Origin: Verticillium longisporum
Lineage: Eukaryota > Ascomycota > Sordariomycetes > Glomerellales > Plectosphaerellaceae
Reading direction: 5' to 3'
Length of the DNA stretch: 64,000 nt
Assembly: GCA_019188255.1 (NCBI GenBank)
Contig: JAETXT010000009.1
Location: forward strand, 3,906,001 to 3,970,000
Below the pieces are notes generated by a model, which worked only from the letters and a program-made list of their open reading frames with translations, did no database searches and was not told where the DNA came from. The position numbers and the translations under genes were made by a program. Of the stretch, positions 32,612-45,000 are shown one piece after another. Positions within the stretch are counted from its first letter, which is position 1. Every line of letters starts with the position of its first letter.

Positions 32612-35166
32612 ATGGATCACCTACCAGTGCCGAGCGACCGTTGCCTTGTGGGCCATATCAGAATACCATACCTGGCAACGGACAAATATGATGCTCCTTT
32701 CAGCAGCTACCCACACAGAAGCGGGTGGGATCTGAAGCTAGGAAGGGAGTTGGCGAGAGAGATAACATTTGCTCCCGAATCTCAAGCAGCCAGATACATC
32801 GGATCCCTCGCCCAATCCTGGCTCTACTTCGGCCTACTAGCGCAGTTCCTTGGTGAGCCCGTCAATCAAGAGACATTTCGGCTTATGGATGCTGTCGAAG
32901 ACGGGCCTGCTCGTCTATGCACACAACCGTTAGAGAAGCTGGTGTGTGCTCGAACGCAGTCACTCCTAGACCATTTCAATGTCAACGGTATTCGTGAGAT
33001 CGAGTCTTTTCGCGACGAATTTCAAGACGTTCTGATAATGGTCCGACATCAGACCTTGTTCCTTCTTCCGAAAGAGGCCGATGAGGACAGTGCAGTCGCT
33101 ATGACGTGTTTGGCCATAGCTGCGTTGGCCGACTACCTTTCCACCGCGCTTCTCGGTCTCTGTCAAAGAACAGGGTTGGAATCTCCCGTCACGCAGGTGT
33201 GGAGGTTGTTGAACACTGGGTTCCAGTTCGATTGCGGCCTACCGCTATTGCAGCTGATGTCGGAACAAGGGTGGTGTCCGTCCGTCCTGACGGACGTTTC
33301 CTACGATCCACAAGTGGACACAGTCTCGGTGCTGTGGTATATCGGAAACTTGCTTCCACCAAACATAACATATCGCACGGGGTATGCACTCCAAACGCAT
33401 GCGCTATACGTCACGTTGACGAGACACAATACGCCCAGGTTCACGCCTTCGAGGATTGCCGGTGCGATCCTGTGGGCCCAGGACTATCGGAACTAGAAAC
33501 AATCATACGTAACGGGAAGGTTCCTGTTATGAAACTCGAAGGCAAGATGCTGAGTGTTCAAGAGGCTGCGACTGGATCTGCCTTTGTGGCGACATCACAC
33601 GTCTGGGCCGACGGCATGGGAAACCCTGCAGCCAGCACTCTTCCTCTTTGCCGCATACTCGAGATCCAAAAGCTCGTTAACGAATTGCCGAAAAAGAATA
33701 GAGACACTCAAGCCAACACGCCGTTCTGGATTGACACCTTATGCGTGCCGCGCGGGCCCAGAGATTTACGAAGAATTGCCTTGGGCCAGCTAAGGAAGCC
33801 CTACGAGCAAGCTGCTGACGTCCTCGTCCTTGACTCGTACTTGAGACGGCAAGCCTCAGCAGAACGCAGTACGTCTGAGCTGCTTGCACTGATTGCCTTA
33901 TGCCCGTGGTCCCATCGGCTTTGGACTTTCCAAGAGGGCCGTATCCCTCGCGAGCCGGCCTGCGTCTGGTTTTCTTTTCAGGACGCAGTCGTTAATCTAT
34001 CCTCCAAGCTAAGAACACCTGAGCCCCATTTTCCTACGCCGGCTGGACGCACTGTATCCCTTAGGCTTTTGTTGGGCCACCAGCAGACACGTGCCAGTGC
34101 TAGTTTCCTACCAGACGAGCACCTCCACCACCCGTCTGTCCTCCGACAAGCGCTAGCTGGACGAAGAACATCCCGATCGGAAGATGAGGCGCTCTGCATT
34201 AGCACGCTCCTCAATCTTGCTCCAGATGTGGCTGACAAGATCATCTGTTCAGCTGGGGAGGCGCGCATGGCCGCAATATGGGACCACCTGCCCACCATAC
34301 CTGTTGGGATCGCCTTCTCCAAGTCGACGAAGAAACTGAACATTTCGGGGTTTCGATGGGCACCGTCGACATTCATGGGCGACTCGGACACAAGCCTCAA
34401 GCATTGGGAGGGGCCCAACGGTACCTGGGCAGCGCCGCCCGCGCAAGCAACGCCAACGGGTCTCGCGATACGCAGACCGGCAATGCTTCTCGGTACGTGC
34501 GACGATCGTTCCCGGCGAAAGCTCAGCAAACTGTGTCATTTACAGTCTTTTCCAAACGGGAAGGCCTTCGTGTTGCGCGACCAGTTCGGGGTTTGGTATG
34601 ACTGTGTACTGGAGGGGTTGTGGCACGCCAGACCGCAGGAGATTCACCCAAACGAAAGGTTCATGATCATCATGGAAGAAGACCTTGAAATCAAACCGAA
34701 ATCACAGCCGGACGAAACGAGCGCGTTTAGTCCGCGCGGAACGGGGCAGGGCTTACTAGCATCGTATCATGAGAGTTCCATACCAGGGGCAGAAGGGAGT
34801 CCCATTCGAGTCAAGGTCCATCGCCACGTCGCTTGCACCATGGTATCCGAGAAGAAGAACGAAGTAAGAACGTTACTAATGGCTTTTGCAGACGAGTTCT
34901 GCCCAGGAGCTCTATCGGAAGGAGACCACGAGCTCAGTTCTGATCTGACCATGAGACGTCAGATAGTAGACGCCGTGGTAGATTTCCTGAGAGATCATCC
35001 GAATGTTCTTGATCTCATGAAAGGCATCAATGTGTACGGGCAGTGGGGGGAGGATGACGACCTCGCCATACGCGACTGTGTTGGCCTAGTGGAAGCCTTT
35101 GTCGAATACGGTGATTTCCTCTCGGTAAATACGACTCAAACAGACAGGATCTGGTGCCTCGATTAA
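32612..35166 (+). CDS. HET-domain (heterokaryon-incompatibility-like) protein, apparent -1 frameshift
   Basis: The first frame opens at ATG 32612 and encodes about 250 residues of the N-terminal region seen in large fungal HET proteins (SWLYFGLLAQFLGEPV; SEQGWCPSVLTDV). The second frame continues to the stop at 35164-35166 with the Cys/His segment (ISHGVCTPNACAIRHVDE; CRCD) and then the HET domain (about residues 322-470: ATSHVWADGMGNP, TPFWIDTLCVPRG, WSHRLWTFQEGRIP). The join falls at 33359-33363: CCA followed by AAA in the new phase, with no usable intron, as if one A were missing from CCAAAC. Joined length about 851 aa. HET domains trigger programmed cell death on non-self recognition; most genomic copies have unknown partners. 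Either a sequence error or a real inactivation. Confidence 0.82.
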
Positions 35167-36190
35167 TGTGATCAGTCAAGTTATTGATAGATGATAAATA
35201 CAAACCATCGTGAGCGTCCGAAACCAATAAGTATCACAGCGTCAGCTCAAGGCCGTTAGATTAAGCATGGCTAGGGCACAGTAGACAACGAACGATAAAT
35301 GTAATTCAATGTTTCATGTTTTGTTTTGTCTCCTAATCTCGCGCGGCATCGCAGCTGGGGACCTGGTTGGGCAAAGAACAAAAGAACACCCATCCCAAAG
35401 TCAACGCTGAACAACCGTAACCCTAATGTTGTCTCCCCCATTTTATACTGAATGCCCGTCGCCCGCCGATGAGAGCCCTCTAAAACTCATAAGAAACAAG
35501 TGCCAAGCACGCCGAGCGGCTGGCAGGTGAAGAACGTAAGACAAATTTCCAACCCGTGTGAGAGTCCAACTCTCCGATTTCACCGATGCGATGCAGAAAT
35601 AACCTCCTCCCGTATAAACCTGTTTTCGCGAACCCCTTGCAGACAGAAAAGCAACCGCAAACATATGTACCGAGCAGAAGAAAAGGACTTTTGTGTGACG
35701 AAAAAAGGGAAGAAAGGGGAAATAATTACATCTGAAATTGACTCATGGACACCAGAGCCAATTAAAAACAAGTCTATCAAGGACGCCAGTCCTATGAATC
35801 GTGAATCGACTCTTGAACGCCGCAAGCTGAAGGTCGATCCGTATACCGAGAGAAAGTAAAGGAAAGGTGTCATTAAGGGCAGACCCAGAAACGGCATTCT
35901 GGGGTCAGGATCCGAGCCCGTGTCGTAAAATGTGAGCAGCCATTGTGGAAGACTGTCTGTCCGGTTTCGATGATCGTCGGAACATGCTGCGTCGGCATAG
36001 CTTTTTGTTGTTCCGTCGTAAGGGTATCTGAAGAAATGCAATCGTCCTTTTTTCCGTAAAACAAGAAATACCAAGTGCCCTGACCTGGGAACACTGGATC
36101 ATGCAAAACTTTTTTTTGGCTGACGTCAACGCCTCAGGATCTAGGCAGAGCCAGTAGAGCAATTCCATCAGGATGCATCATGGTTGTGCT
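35167..36190. other. Intergenic, convergent 3' ends
   Basis: About 1 kb between the HET gene and the cyclin gene, transcribed towards each other. Overlapping short frames only. Confidence 0.5.
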
Positions 36191-37207
36191 CTAACTCATG
36201 ACAGGCTGGCCAAAATAGCCATGCTGCTTGACGGGAGCCACACAGTTCGGGCAGCTACACTCCGCGATGCCATGTTCCCAAATGCCCTGTCCTTGGTTGA
36301 AGGCGTAGTGCTGGGGATACGTGGCGTGGCGGTGGCCGTAGTAGGAGCCGTGCGCAACAGGCTGCTGCTGGTAGCGTGCATTCCACTGTCCGTTGGCGGC
36401 AGCAGAAGAGAACCATTCATTGTAGCGCGCGTTGGCTGAGGAAGCCGAGTTCATGTACTCAGGAGTGCCGTAGCCGGAATCCGGGGGAGTGAGAGGCGCG
36501 GAGGGCCAGCCCATGCTAGACGAATTGGCTGACCAGTCGACGGGGCCCATGCGATAAGAATGAGTCTGAGCCATGTCGCCACGCTTGATAGACTGGTAGC
36601 GCTCATACTCGGCGGCCTGTTGCTGAACCCAAGCGTTGTACGAGTTGCGCCCACTGTATCGTGTGAGATCGGTATCAATGGCAGGTACCAGAGATGCGAG
36701 CCTATCCCGGTTGGCACGAGCGACGGCCTGCTCTTTCAAGACCTTCCAGTCGTCCCAGCTCTTGAGCCACGCGTTGTAATCCCGGCTGAAGTCAAGGTTG
36801 ACATAGAGCCCGAAGCTCGACTCGACGAGCCACTTCTTCTCCATGGCGTTAAGTTCGGTGACCGCAATGCCACTGACCTCGGCCCAAGAGCGGTTCTGGA
36901 ACGTGTTGTCGTCAAGGAACTTGCTCGCCAGAATGAGCGAGACGGTAGCCATGCGCCAGAGGTCAGCATCAGTGATGTGGTAGACGCTCTGCTCAGGCAT
37001 GTTCATGCGCTTGGCGAGGTAGTTCATGCCCAAGAGGATGGTGCTCTTGGGCAGACGCGTCGACGACAGAATGCCGGCGATGAACTTGCGGAAGGAGGAA
37101 GAAGCAGCGGAGCCGGGAGTCACGACGCTGGTCGCCATTTCCGCGACAAACTCAGCCATGTGCTCGACCTCATAGTCGAGGACGGCACAAACTCCTCCTC
37201 CGGCCAT
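36191..37207 (-). CDS. PHO80/CLG1-type cyclin
   Basis: Intronless, 338 aa. The cyclin box spans about residues 30-150: FRKFIAGILSSTRLPKST, LGMNYLAKRMNMPEQSVY, LWRMATVSLILASKFLDDN, and FQNRSWAEVSGIAVTELNAM, the last being the PHO80-family pattern for contact with a PHO85-type CDK. The C-terminal half is Y/Q/N/S-rich and low complexity (SANARYNEW; QYQQQPVAHGSYYGHRH-like), with CSCPNC near the end, a small Cys cluster of unknown purpose. Yeast CLG1 and S. pombe Pas1/Mug80 are the nearest types I recognise; they link nutrient state to cell-cycle or morphogenesis control. The upstream side is the 9.7-kb gene-free region, suggesting a long leader or large regulatory region. Confidence 0.88.
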   Translation of the reverse strand: MAGGGVCAVLDYEVEHMAEFVAEMATSVVTPGSAASSSFRKFIAGILSSTRLPKSTILLGMNYLAKRMNMPEQSVYHITDADLWRMATVSLILASKFLDDNTFQNRSWAEVSGIAVTELNAMEKKWLVESSFGLYVNLDFSRDYNAWLKSWDDWKVLKEQAVARANRDRLASLVPAIDTDLTRYSGRNSYNAWVQQQAAEYERYQSIKRGDMAQTHSYRMGPVDWSANSSSMGWPSAPLTPPDSGYGTPEYMNSASSANARYNEWFSSAAANGQWNARYQQQPVAHGSYYGHRHATYPQHYAFNQGQGIWEHGIAECSCPNCVAPVKQHGYFGQPVMS

Positions 37208-38289
37208 GTTGGCGGTTGATCAAGAATTCGACGAGGATCTGGGGATCTCGTCGAGATGATTACGCTTTGATTAGAAAGCGTAAGGATGACCGGTGGCAAC
37301 GGGTGGCGATGATGGAAAGACCGGCAGATTGCTGGCAAACGCGCGGCAAAGGAAAGGGGATGACGTGACGTCTAGTAGTTCCGGCTCTCCATAAATGAGA
37401 TGCTGATCCGAGTTCTACTTTGAATGCGGAATGAGGCTGGTTTGAAATGAACGTCGATGACCTCTATGAGAGACGTGTATTAGGTGTCGTTTCGAGAGCG
37501 AAGCCGCACAAGTGGGTGAGAGCGCGTATCGGGTCGATCAATGAAGACGATGGGAAGGGCGCAGAAGGGAGTCGATCGGCAAACGATGCTGCAGAGGCGG
37601 ACGAATTAGTAAACGGACTATCAGTGGTAAAGCTAACAACTGTGGTGTGAAAATCCAACGGAAGAGCAAAGACGAGTCGTCTGTGCCTGGACCTGATACA
37701 CTGTTTACGCCCTGGTGCGTCAAACAACGACGGGCCGAGACCTTCGCGTCAAAGGTTGCGCGTATGCTAAACAGCTGGGTCTGGATTGTTCGGACGACCA
37801 ATGCCGAGGGACCCTGCCCTACGTGATAGAGCCCTTTCATAGTCCGCGTCACTGATCTGTAGGGGGACCCGACTGCTGACTGCCAAGGTGCGACGGCTCA
37901 AAAGAATGTATATCATGTCTTTGGTGTGAGAGCTGTTGAGGGCCATGGTGTTCGACTCCTTGCGCCATGGTCGAAAAGTGTATAGGAATCCGGCCCGGCC
38001 AGGGCAGACAGGCAAGCACCGACTAGGACAGAATGATGATCGTGGAGTGGTTACAAACCTCGTAGTGAAAGAGCACCGCGGGAGACTCGAGAAAGAGGAG
38101 GCTCGTTGATATCGTTAACGCTTTTGTTGCTTCGTTGTATATTGTTGTTGGCCGGAATCGCGAAGTGCGAATGTGCGGCAAAGAATGATATCCTAGGAAG
38201 CGGGTCGACGACTACTCGAAGGCAAATCGGTCGGTCGAGGACAGGATACACGTCGTGATCGTCAACGTAAGGCTCGTGTTCGCAAAAGG

Positions 38290-38460
38290 TGAACCCAGAA
38301 TGTGTTTATGGAAGAGAGGAGAGTTGGGGGGGAGAGGCGAGGAGAGGTTGAGGCGAGAGAGGAGAGTGTGTAGAAAAGAAAAGGGACGGGTCGGCAAGAG
38401 AGGATGACGGAGGGAAGAATAGCGAGTGTTCGTGGACGGGTTGGGATCCAATGTGAAGGT
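38290..38460 (-). promoter_or_regulatory. CT-rich tract upstream of the cyclin gene
   Basis: On the minus strand this interval is strongly pyrimidine-rich (repeated CTCTCC and CTTTTC runs). Such tracts often mark transcription starts of highly expressed fungal genes. If so here, the cyclin mRNA leader would exceed 1 kb. This is inference from composition. Confidence 0.4.
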
Positions 38461-39071
38461 CTAGGGTGGACACCACCAGATGGAGGAGCGGGTCTTCGGG
38501 GGGAGAGAGAGGACTACGGATTGAGGGTGCGGTAAAAAAAGGTTGGAGGTGTGTGTGGGCAGAAAATGAAGGCCTGGCGTGGCGGATGGGATGGGATTGG
38601 CGGCAGGGCAGTGGAGGCCCAGGTAGGCGCGAGGCAAGTGCGAGAGCTAACTCAGTCCTGTTCCAGTGACGGCGGTGCAGGGTAATGAATAACCCCGGCA
38701 AGTTCAGTAGACAGTGAGAGCACCTAGCGGCCAGCGAGAGTGGACAGGTACGATGGGGCAGGCGCCAGGTGGTTCGGACTGTCCTCTATTGGTAAAGCAC
38801 TTACCTTAGCTAAGGTACCTTACCGTAGTAGGCGGGCAAGGGTCGGTGGAGGAGGGACAAGTACAGCTCCGTGCACTGTGCAGTCATAATAAAACAGGCA
38901 GGCAGGCACAATGTAGGCACACAGGTAGGCACAACCAGGGAGGAGGAGGAACGTGTATACCCAAGGTACCTACCTACCTACCATGTACACGAGAGGGCCT
39001 GGTCAAAACAGGAGGAGACCCTTTGGGGCGCTGGCCGAGTGACCCCTTCCCCTTTCTCCTGCCCTTGCCCG

Positions 39072-39091
39072 CACACACACACACACACACC
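39072..39091 (+). repeat. CA dinucleotide microsatellite
   Basis: Ten uninterrupted CA units. Confidence 0.95.
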
Positions 39092-42000
39092 CAATCTGGT
39101 CCAGACAGCCTGGGATCCCCCACCTTGGTAACCCCGTACCAGTGCTGTTACATGTACTTCCGGTCGGGCGAGTAATGAGAACGGGGCATCGAAGGACTGC
39201 CAGGGTGGGCAGAGCCTACGGCCTGCGTGTCACTGGTCACTGAGGGGCAGTTCGTTCACCTCCACCTGCAGCAACAGCAAAACATCGCGAGTGGGAACGC
39301 CAGACCCCGGCCAGCAGCAATGTGCAACGTAATGATGGGGGGGATTTATTCCCTCGTGCTCCTCTTCGTCTAGCATCGACCCGGCCCTGGGAACTGCGTT
39401 ACTGCGTTACTGCATGTGCTGGAACTTGCTTCGAAGAGGCATGGCTCAGGCTTGGGATGGGACGGGACATTGGCAGAGGCTGGCAGGAACGAGCCAGTGA
39501 CAGCCGCCGAGACTGAAGGTGGTGTGGGCGCAGCGGTGGAGGAGGAACATGGAAGGTGCAGGAGGAGTCGATGCAGCTTGGAGGGGCGTGGTTCTGTGGC
39601 TCTTCGAGCCAATATGAGCCTGGTGGGTCCATCAAGTTGTGGTCCCAAGCTGCTGCGCCAGCAGGAAGGAACAAGGGGAAAACAAGTCCAGAGGGCGTCA
39701 TTAGAGATCAACTGGGCGTTGTTTCAACGGTGTCATCGTCGGACCGGCCAAATTGCAGGCCACAAGCATCCTCTGGGCTGGTCTCACGCGCCCAAGTACT
39801 CGAAACATGCATTACAGTACAAGGCAAGGCCGACATCCAGGTACCTGCATACCTACCTCTATACTTGCCTACTTACTTGGTACCCCAGCGCAGGTGCATA
39901 CCTGCCTGCCCGCCTGGGTACCTACCTGGTTAGGTCAGTCAGTCATGTCACTTGCTCTGCAGAGAAACTGTGCAGGCATACATAGTATCGTCGAGTCAAT
40001 TTGAGCTGCCTCCGAGGAGAGGAAGCCCCCCCCCCCGGAACAGGACGGAGAATGCGAAAGCTCCGAGATGAGCGAGGTTGCAGGTTGACACCCCCGAACA
40101 GGTGATTAACAAGAAAATTCCACTCAAGGCGGCATCTGTTGCTTTTCGTTGAGAAACGAAACCAAAAGGTCTCGCCATCCGCCTGAGGCCACCACAAATG
40201 CCGCGTAACAAGTATGAGATCAGGGTCTCCCTCATCTCCGCCACCACCTTCCCACCCAAATGAGCCCGTTGTCGAAAATGGGACGAGGAGGGATCGATGG
40301 TCAGCGTGAACACACGCCGCACGACCGACAGACCCCGGGTGTGGTCCCCCTGAGGATTGGGCTGGACCCATTGACGAGGCGCGGTCTGTGAGCCCGAACG
40401 AACCATCCCGGCTGCAACGCGAAATGTCAGTAGTCCATGTGGACAGCAAGAAAAAAAGGGCGTGCAAGGGCATGCCCCAGATCACGACCCAATTCGCCTG
40501 TTGTTAGAAGCGCTCCAGCGTTAGCGTGGCCTTGGGAGTGGGATCGGCCTGGCAACTGGCGCGCTTTCGTTGTTGCTGGGACGAAGTGACGGTGAGAGAG
40601 AAGGAACCGGGTAGCCCATCAGTACTTGGGCGTACTAGCTTGGCTGTGTTAGAGTTCTGTCACACGAACGATACCATCTGTGCAGTCACATCTGGCCTCG
40701 TTCTCAAGGTATACTTTCTGCTATGACCAGTCCCTGTGATGAGTAAGGGACTTGAAGGTACCTGACTGGGCCCCAACAGTGCACTGCCGTACAGTCCGTG
40801 GCCGTCTAGTGACTGTGCTGGGGGTCCTGCCCCCCGCGGGATCGGGTGGCAAAGACCATTGCTTGCACAGCACGTCACTTGGTGCAGCAACTACCCACTT
40901 GCACTGCCTGACACTTTCCCCTTCCCCAAACGGGTTGGTCCTCAGTATTATTGTTATTTTTTCGCCTCCCGCAGATTCCGTTCCTGAGGAGCCTCCCACA
41001 CCAAGACATCTTTGGAAGTAAGATATCATAAAATCGTCGCCAAGGGATCGTCACGGACTTGATATATGCTTCTGCCCAGCATGCCGCTGACCGTCCTTCG
41101 CTCCTCAGGTGCCAGCCTCATCCTTTTTTTAGGCATGCCGACTCACTGCTATTGAAGTTGGCTGTTCAAGAAGCCCAGACGCGATTCTCAAAGCACAAAC
41201 CAGAACATAGGATCAAGAAAAATAGATCCGCCACAATGGCATACTAACGTCAACGCTTGACAGCACAACGGGGCGCGCCTCAGGAATGGAGCAGCCAAGT
41301 CCACCAAAATATCCTTGGGGGTGATGCCCTGCACTGCCGAGGAGCAAACTAGTTACCCTACCTCGCCTGATAGATTGGGGAAACGCACCGTCTGTCGCGC
41401 GTCTGGGTGCCACGGGTCATGACAGAGGGCATACCAAATGCAGCTCCTCGGTGCCTACGAGGTCAGCAACAGAGCCCAAAATATCCCGCACCCCGTACAG
41501 TACTGAGACTGTGCGCCTAGTCGCCGTCGGCGGAAAGTCCAGGTACGTATTGTCCCACTCCCGTCGTGCCTTGCTGAATCTCTGCTAGATGTCTCGCAGG
41601 TCAGAGGAATCCAGGCCGTGCTTCAAGCCATCTCCATGTCCCTACCCCGTCCAGGTGGCCCTCCAAAAAATGACTTGCCAAGCTGGCATCTGCCTGACAT
41701 CAACCAGCTTGCTAGCGGCTTGGCTTGCCCTGGTGCATTTCGAGCGTCAAAGAACGTCCGAGGTCCTCAGCAGTGCCCAGGGATGCCCTCCCATTCGTCT
41801 CCTTTCAATGTGTTCAATTTCTAAGCGTCCATCGCCCTTCCACTACGGAGCTCCAACTCTCGGCCATCGAATGCTTGACAGATATCGTTCCAATGCTGGC
41901 TCGCTGTCCGTGCCCTTTTCAGGATACCGACCAGAAGCCCGGGGCCCGGGTCTGCGGTGGCCCGTCGTTTCTCATCCTCCTCTCTTATAAGTTATTTGCG

Positions 42001-45000
42001 TTGCATACCAAAACGAGTCTATCAACCAAAACCAGGACTAAAACTCCCTGAGAGAAAAAGTACTAGTCCAGCATTGAGCTTTTGCTTGACGTGGAACTTA
42101 GTCGATGGCAGGCGTGTGCGTGGTAAAATAGTGTCATCTGTCAGGTCAGCTGCGTCGTCTCTTCGGCAGGCTCGCGTGGCTGGCGCTGTGAATGTGCGCC
42201 GGTGCGTATTGAATGTTGACCACTCTCTCCCTGTTGACAGACGCGCGAGAGACTGCACAGCTCGGCCTCGCTTTGGCACTCCCGTACCTGAGCATGCCGC
42301 CGCCGCAGCCCACCCAGTGCCTTGAAGATACGGTGACGCTTCGTCCACACTTGACCTCAGCTCGTCAGCAAATTCCAGGTCTCACACCACCCCAAAGCTC
42401 TGTCGTGTTGTCACCACAGTAGTTCGAGTGGCCAGTCGTTTGGTATTCTTGTGAGAGTCTCAAAATCGAACCAGCTGGCCGAGTCAGAACGCCGGCCTGT
42501 CCAGTCAGACGATGAAGAGGCGTCACACTGTTTCTGGCCATACGGCCAATCGGAGCCTGGGTATTTCAGACGGTTGGCCTGAGGGTTGAACTCCAAAGAG
42601 GCCCGAGATGTGAGATCTGTGCCCCACAGGACTAATCGTGAGCCTCCCCCCGGCGCCAGCGCACGCCCCCTCTCGACTCAGGCCACCAAGCACATGTTCC
42701 TTTTGCTGCGTTTCTAGAAGCCCTTAGTGGGGGTCCTATACCATGGATTTCGATGATGGCTCTATGGGCAAACCGGTACTCTCCGTTCATAAAATCGATG
42801 TTGTCAAGAAAGCTGTCGCAAGATGCAACTAGCAAGCCGTCGAGGGATATTTGTCGAGTAAAGGCATGTAAGGGAATGGCAAGCGGGCTCAGCCTCTCAT
42901 CACCCGTGCGGGCCATCGACATTACTGCACCGCCTCATCCCAGCTGCAAGCCTCGTCTCTCTGAGCCTCGTGAGGCACCGCCGATCTATAGGTTGAATGA
43001 AACCCAGAAATGGAACAGATCCTGAACACGAACCATCTTCAATAGATGACTCCTCAGGGCGCCAACGCGGTCTTTGATTGACAAGACAACCTGATTACCG
43101 CCACCTGTCATCATCGCTCTCAATCTACATGTACGGCATGAATGGCCTGTGCGGACATCCCTGTCATGCTTTTCCTGGAAACCCGAGGGTCAAAGATCGC
43201 CGGGTCCTGCTAACTCAGCGTCAACTTCGTGACCCACAAGGGTCCAGCTCCACCGACGGACTGGGAGGGATGCCCGTCGATTCGCGACTAAAGCTCTGGT
43301 GGGCCGTCAAGTGTTGTTGATCGCAGGGAGAGGGTTTTTTATTTTCATTCTTGTGATATGAAGCAGGGCCCAGGCACGTCAACAACGGGCCAGCAAAACA
43401 TCGTAACGCCTCCCCCGCCTCTCTCTTCTCCATCGGGCGCCCCCTGAGTCCACTCATGTTGGCAAGCTTCGGCAGGGTTTCCCAGATTACCAAGATCACT
43501 TGCATATCCCAACTAGTGAGAGGAATTTCCCGCATCTGCTCACCGCAACGCGCAGGTCAAACTGGGCTTGGTGGGCTTGGAGACTTTTTGGGGGGCATGC
43601 GCCGAACGCGCCGACAGGCTTTCCAAACGCCCCCTCTCCTTAGGTGGTGCTCTTCGCCGAGCGCTCGGAGCGAACCACGCACGTTTGTTGGACGATCTGA
43701 CCTGGACTCGTCACGACGCATCTCTACCACTGACTGTTCTGGGGTCAGGGGTCAGCGCTTGAGCGTGTACAGCGTGGAGTATTGTCTCATCTGCAAGTTG
43801 ACTCCTGCTGACTCCGAACCGCTGGTGCCAATAGCAGCCGTTCGTACAGTGACTATTCTACATCACCGACAGCCGGCTTTGGCAGCTCGTCTTTTCTTGA
43901 GTCAAGGGGTGATCCTACCTATACAGCTATTGCTTGGAAAGCAGAAGAAAATTGGACCACGCTGGCGCAAGATGCCGAGACTAACGTATCGCAGCCATGA
44001 ACTACTGGATTGTTGCCGTCATCCTCATCCAACACGATGCGTTCGGACAAAGGGTCGCTACAGCGCAAAGTACAGTTTTCTTTCTCTCTCCGTCGATCAT
44101 ACCGTCACGACGATCCACAGTACTGGTGTATCACTCCACTCATATTCTGGGCCCTTGGGTTCCAGAACGTTTGCTCTGCCATTGTCGGATGAGCTCTTGA
44201 TCCGCGCTGCACTCCTCCATACGGACTGATCTTCTCTCGACCCCTCAGCCCCTGACCCTCCTGTGCCATCACAGGAGGTTGGTCAGCTCCCTCACATCTG
44301 CGCTACTCGTCCCGCGTCTGACGCACGCGAATAACTGTCTGTGACTGGTTTGCTCGGCGCTCCGCTTCTTCTTGACGATGGGGCGAAAAAGAGGAGGGGA
44401 GAAAAATCAATCCCACTCGAGACCGGCACACAGTGTTGGAAGCTGTCGACGGCCATCACACGGCACCATGGCCGGCGGCCAGGCACGCCGCATATGCGTA
44501 TGCTGCTTCAGGTCTCTTAGCTTGTTCGCAGTTAGCTACTGGCCGGCATGTGTACTGCGTGTGTGAGCTTGTTGCTGGATGATGGCAGGGCTGCCTGGCG
44601 TTTATTAGGCTTGAATGGCGCTCCCAATGCATTGCTCAGTCTTCCCCGCCTGTCCTCTCGCCTCCCTCGCTACACTGCACCGCGTTGCCGAGGAGCTCTC
44701 TGCTTGTCAGTCCTCAGCTGCAGGGCAGGGACGGGCGCAAGCAGGCGGTGTGGGATCCATCACGAGGGGGACTCGTCTGCGAATCGGGACTGGTCGAACC
44801 CCATGCCGCCCGTCTGGTGCGAGTTACAGGCGCTTGCTCTCGGGTCACGTCTCAAGGTGCGGCACTAATAACGTCAGCAGGGTATGGGAGGTTGTATCTG
44901 TCGGGAGACGAGAGCACAGACTCGCCCTTCCCCTACCTCCTCCTGGACCCCCTCCCGGTCTTTCTCCTCTCCGTCTGGGCCTCGAGGATCGTGGGGTGTC

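Noticed and set aside
42440..42490. tRNA-like T-arm sequence on the minus strand
   Set aside because: GGTTCGAT is present, but no acceptor, D-arm or anticodon stem can be formed around it.
43456..44229. 257-codon ATG-initiated frame on plus in the gene-free interval
   Set aside because: No recognisable family, domain or compositional coding signal, and many similar overlapping frames occur in this GC-rich interval.
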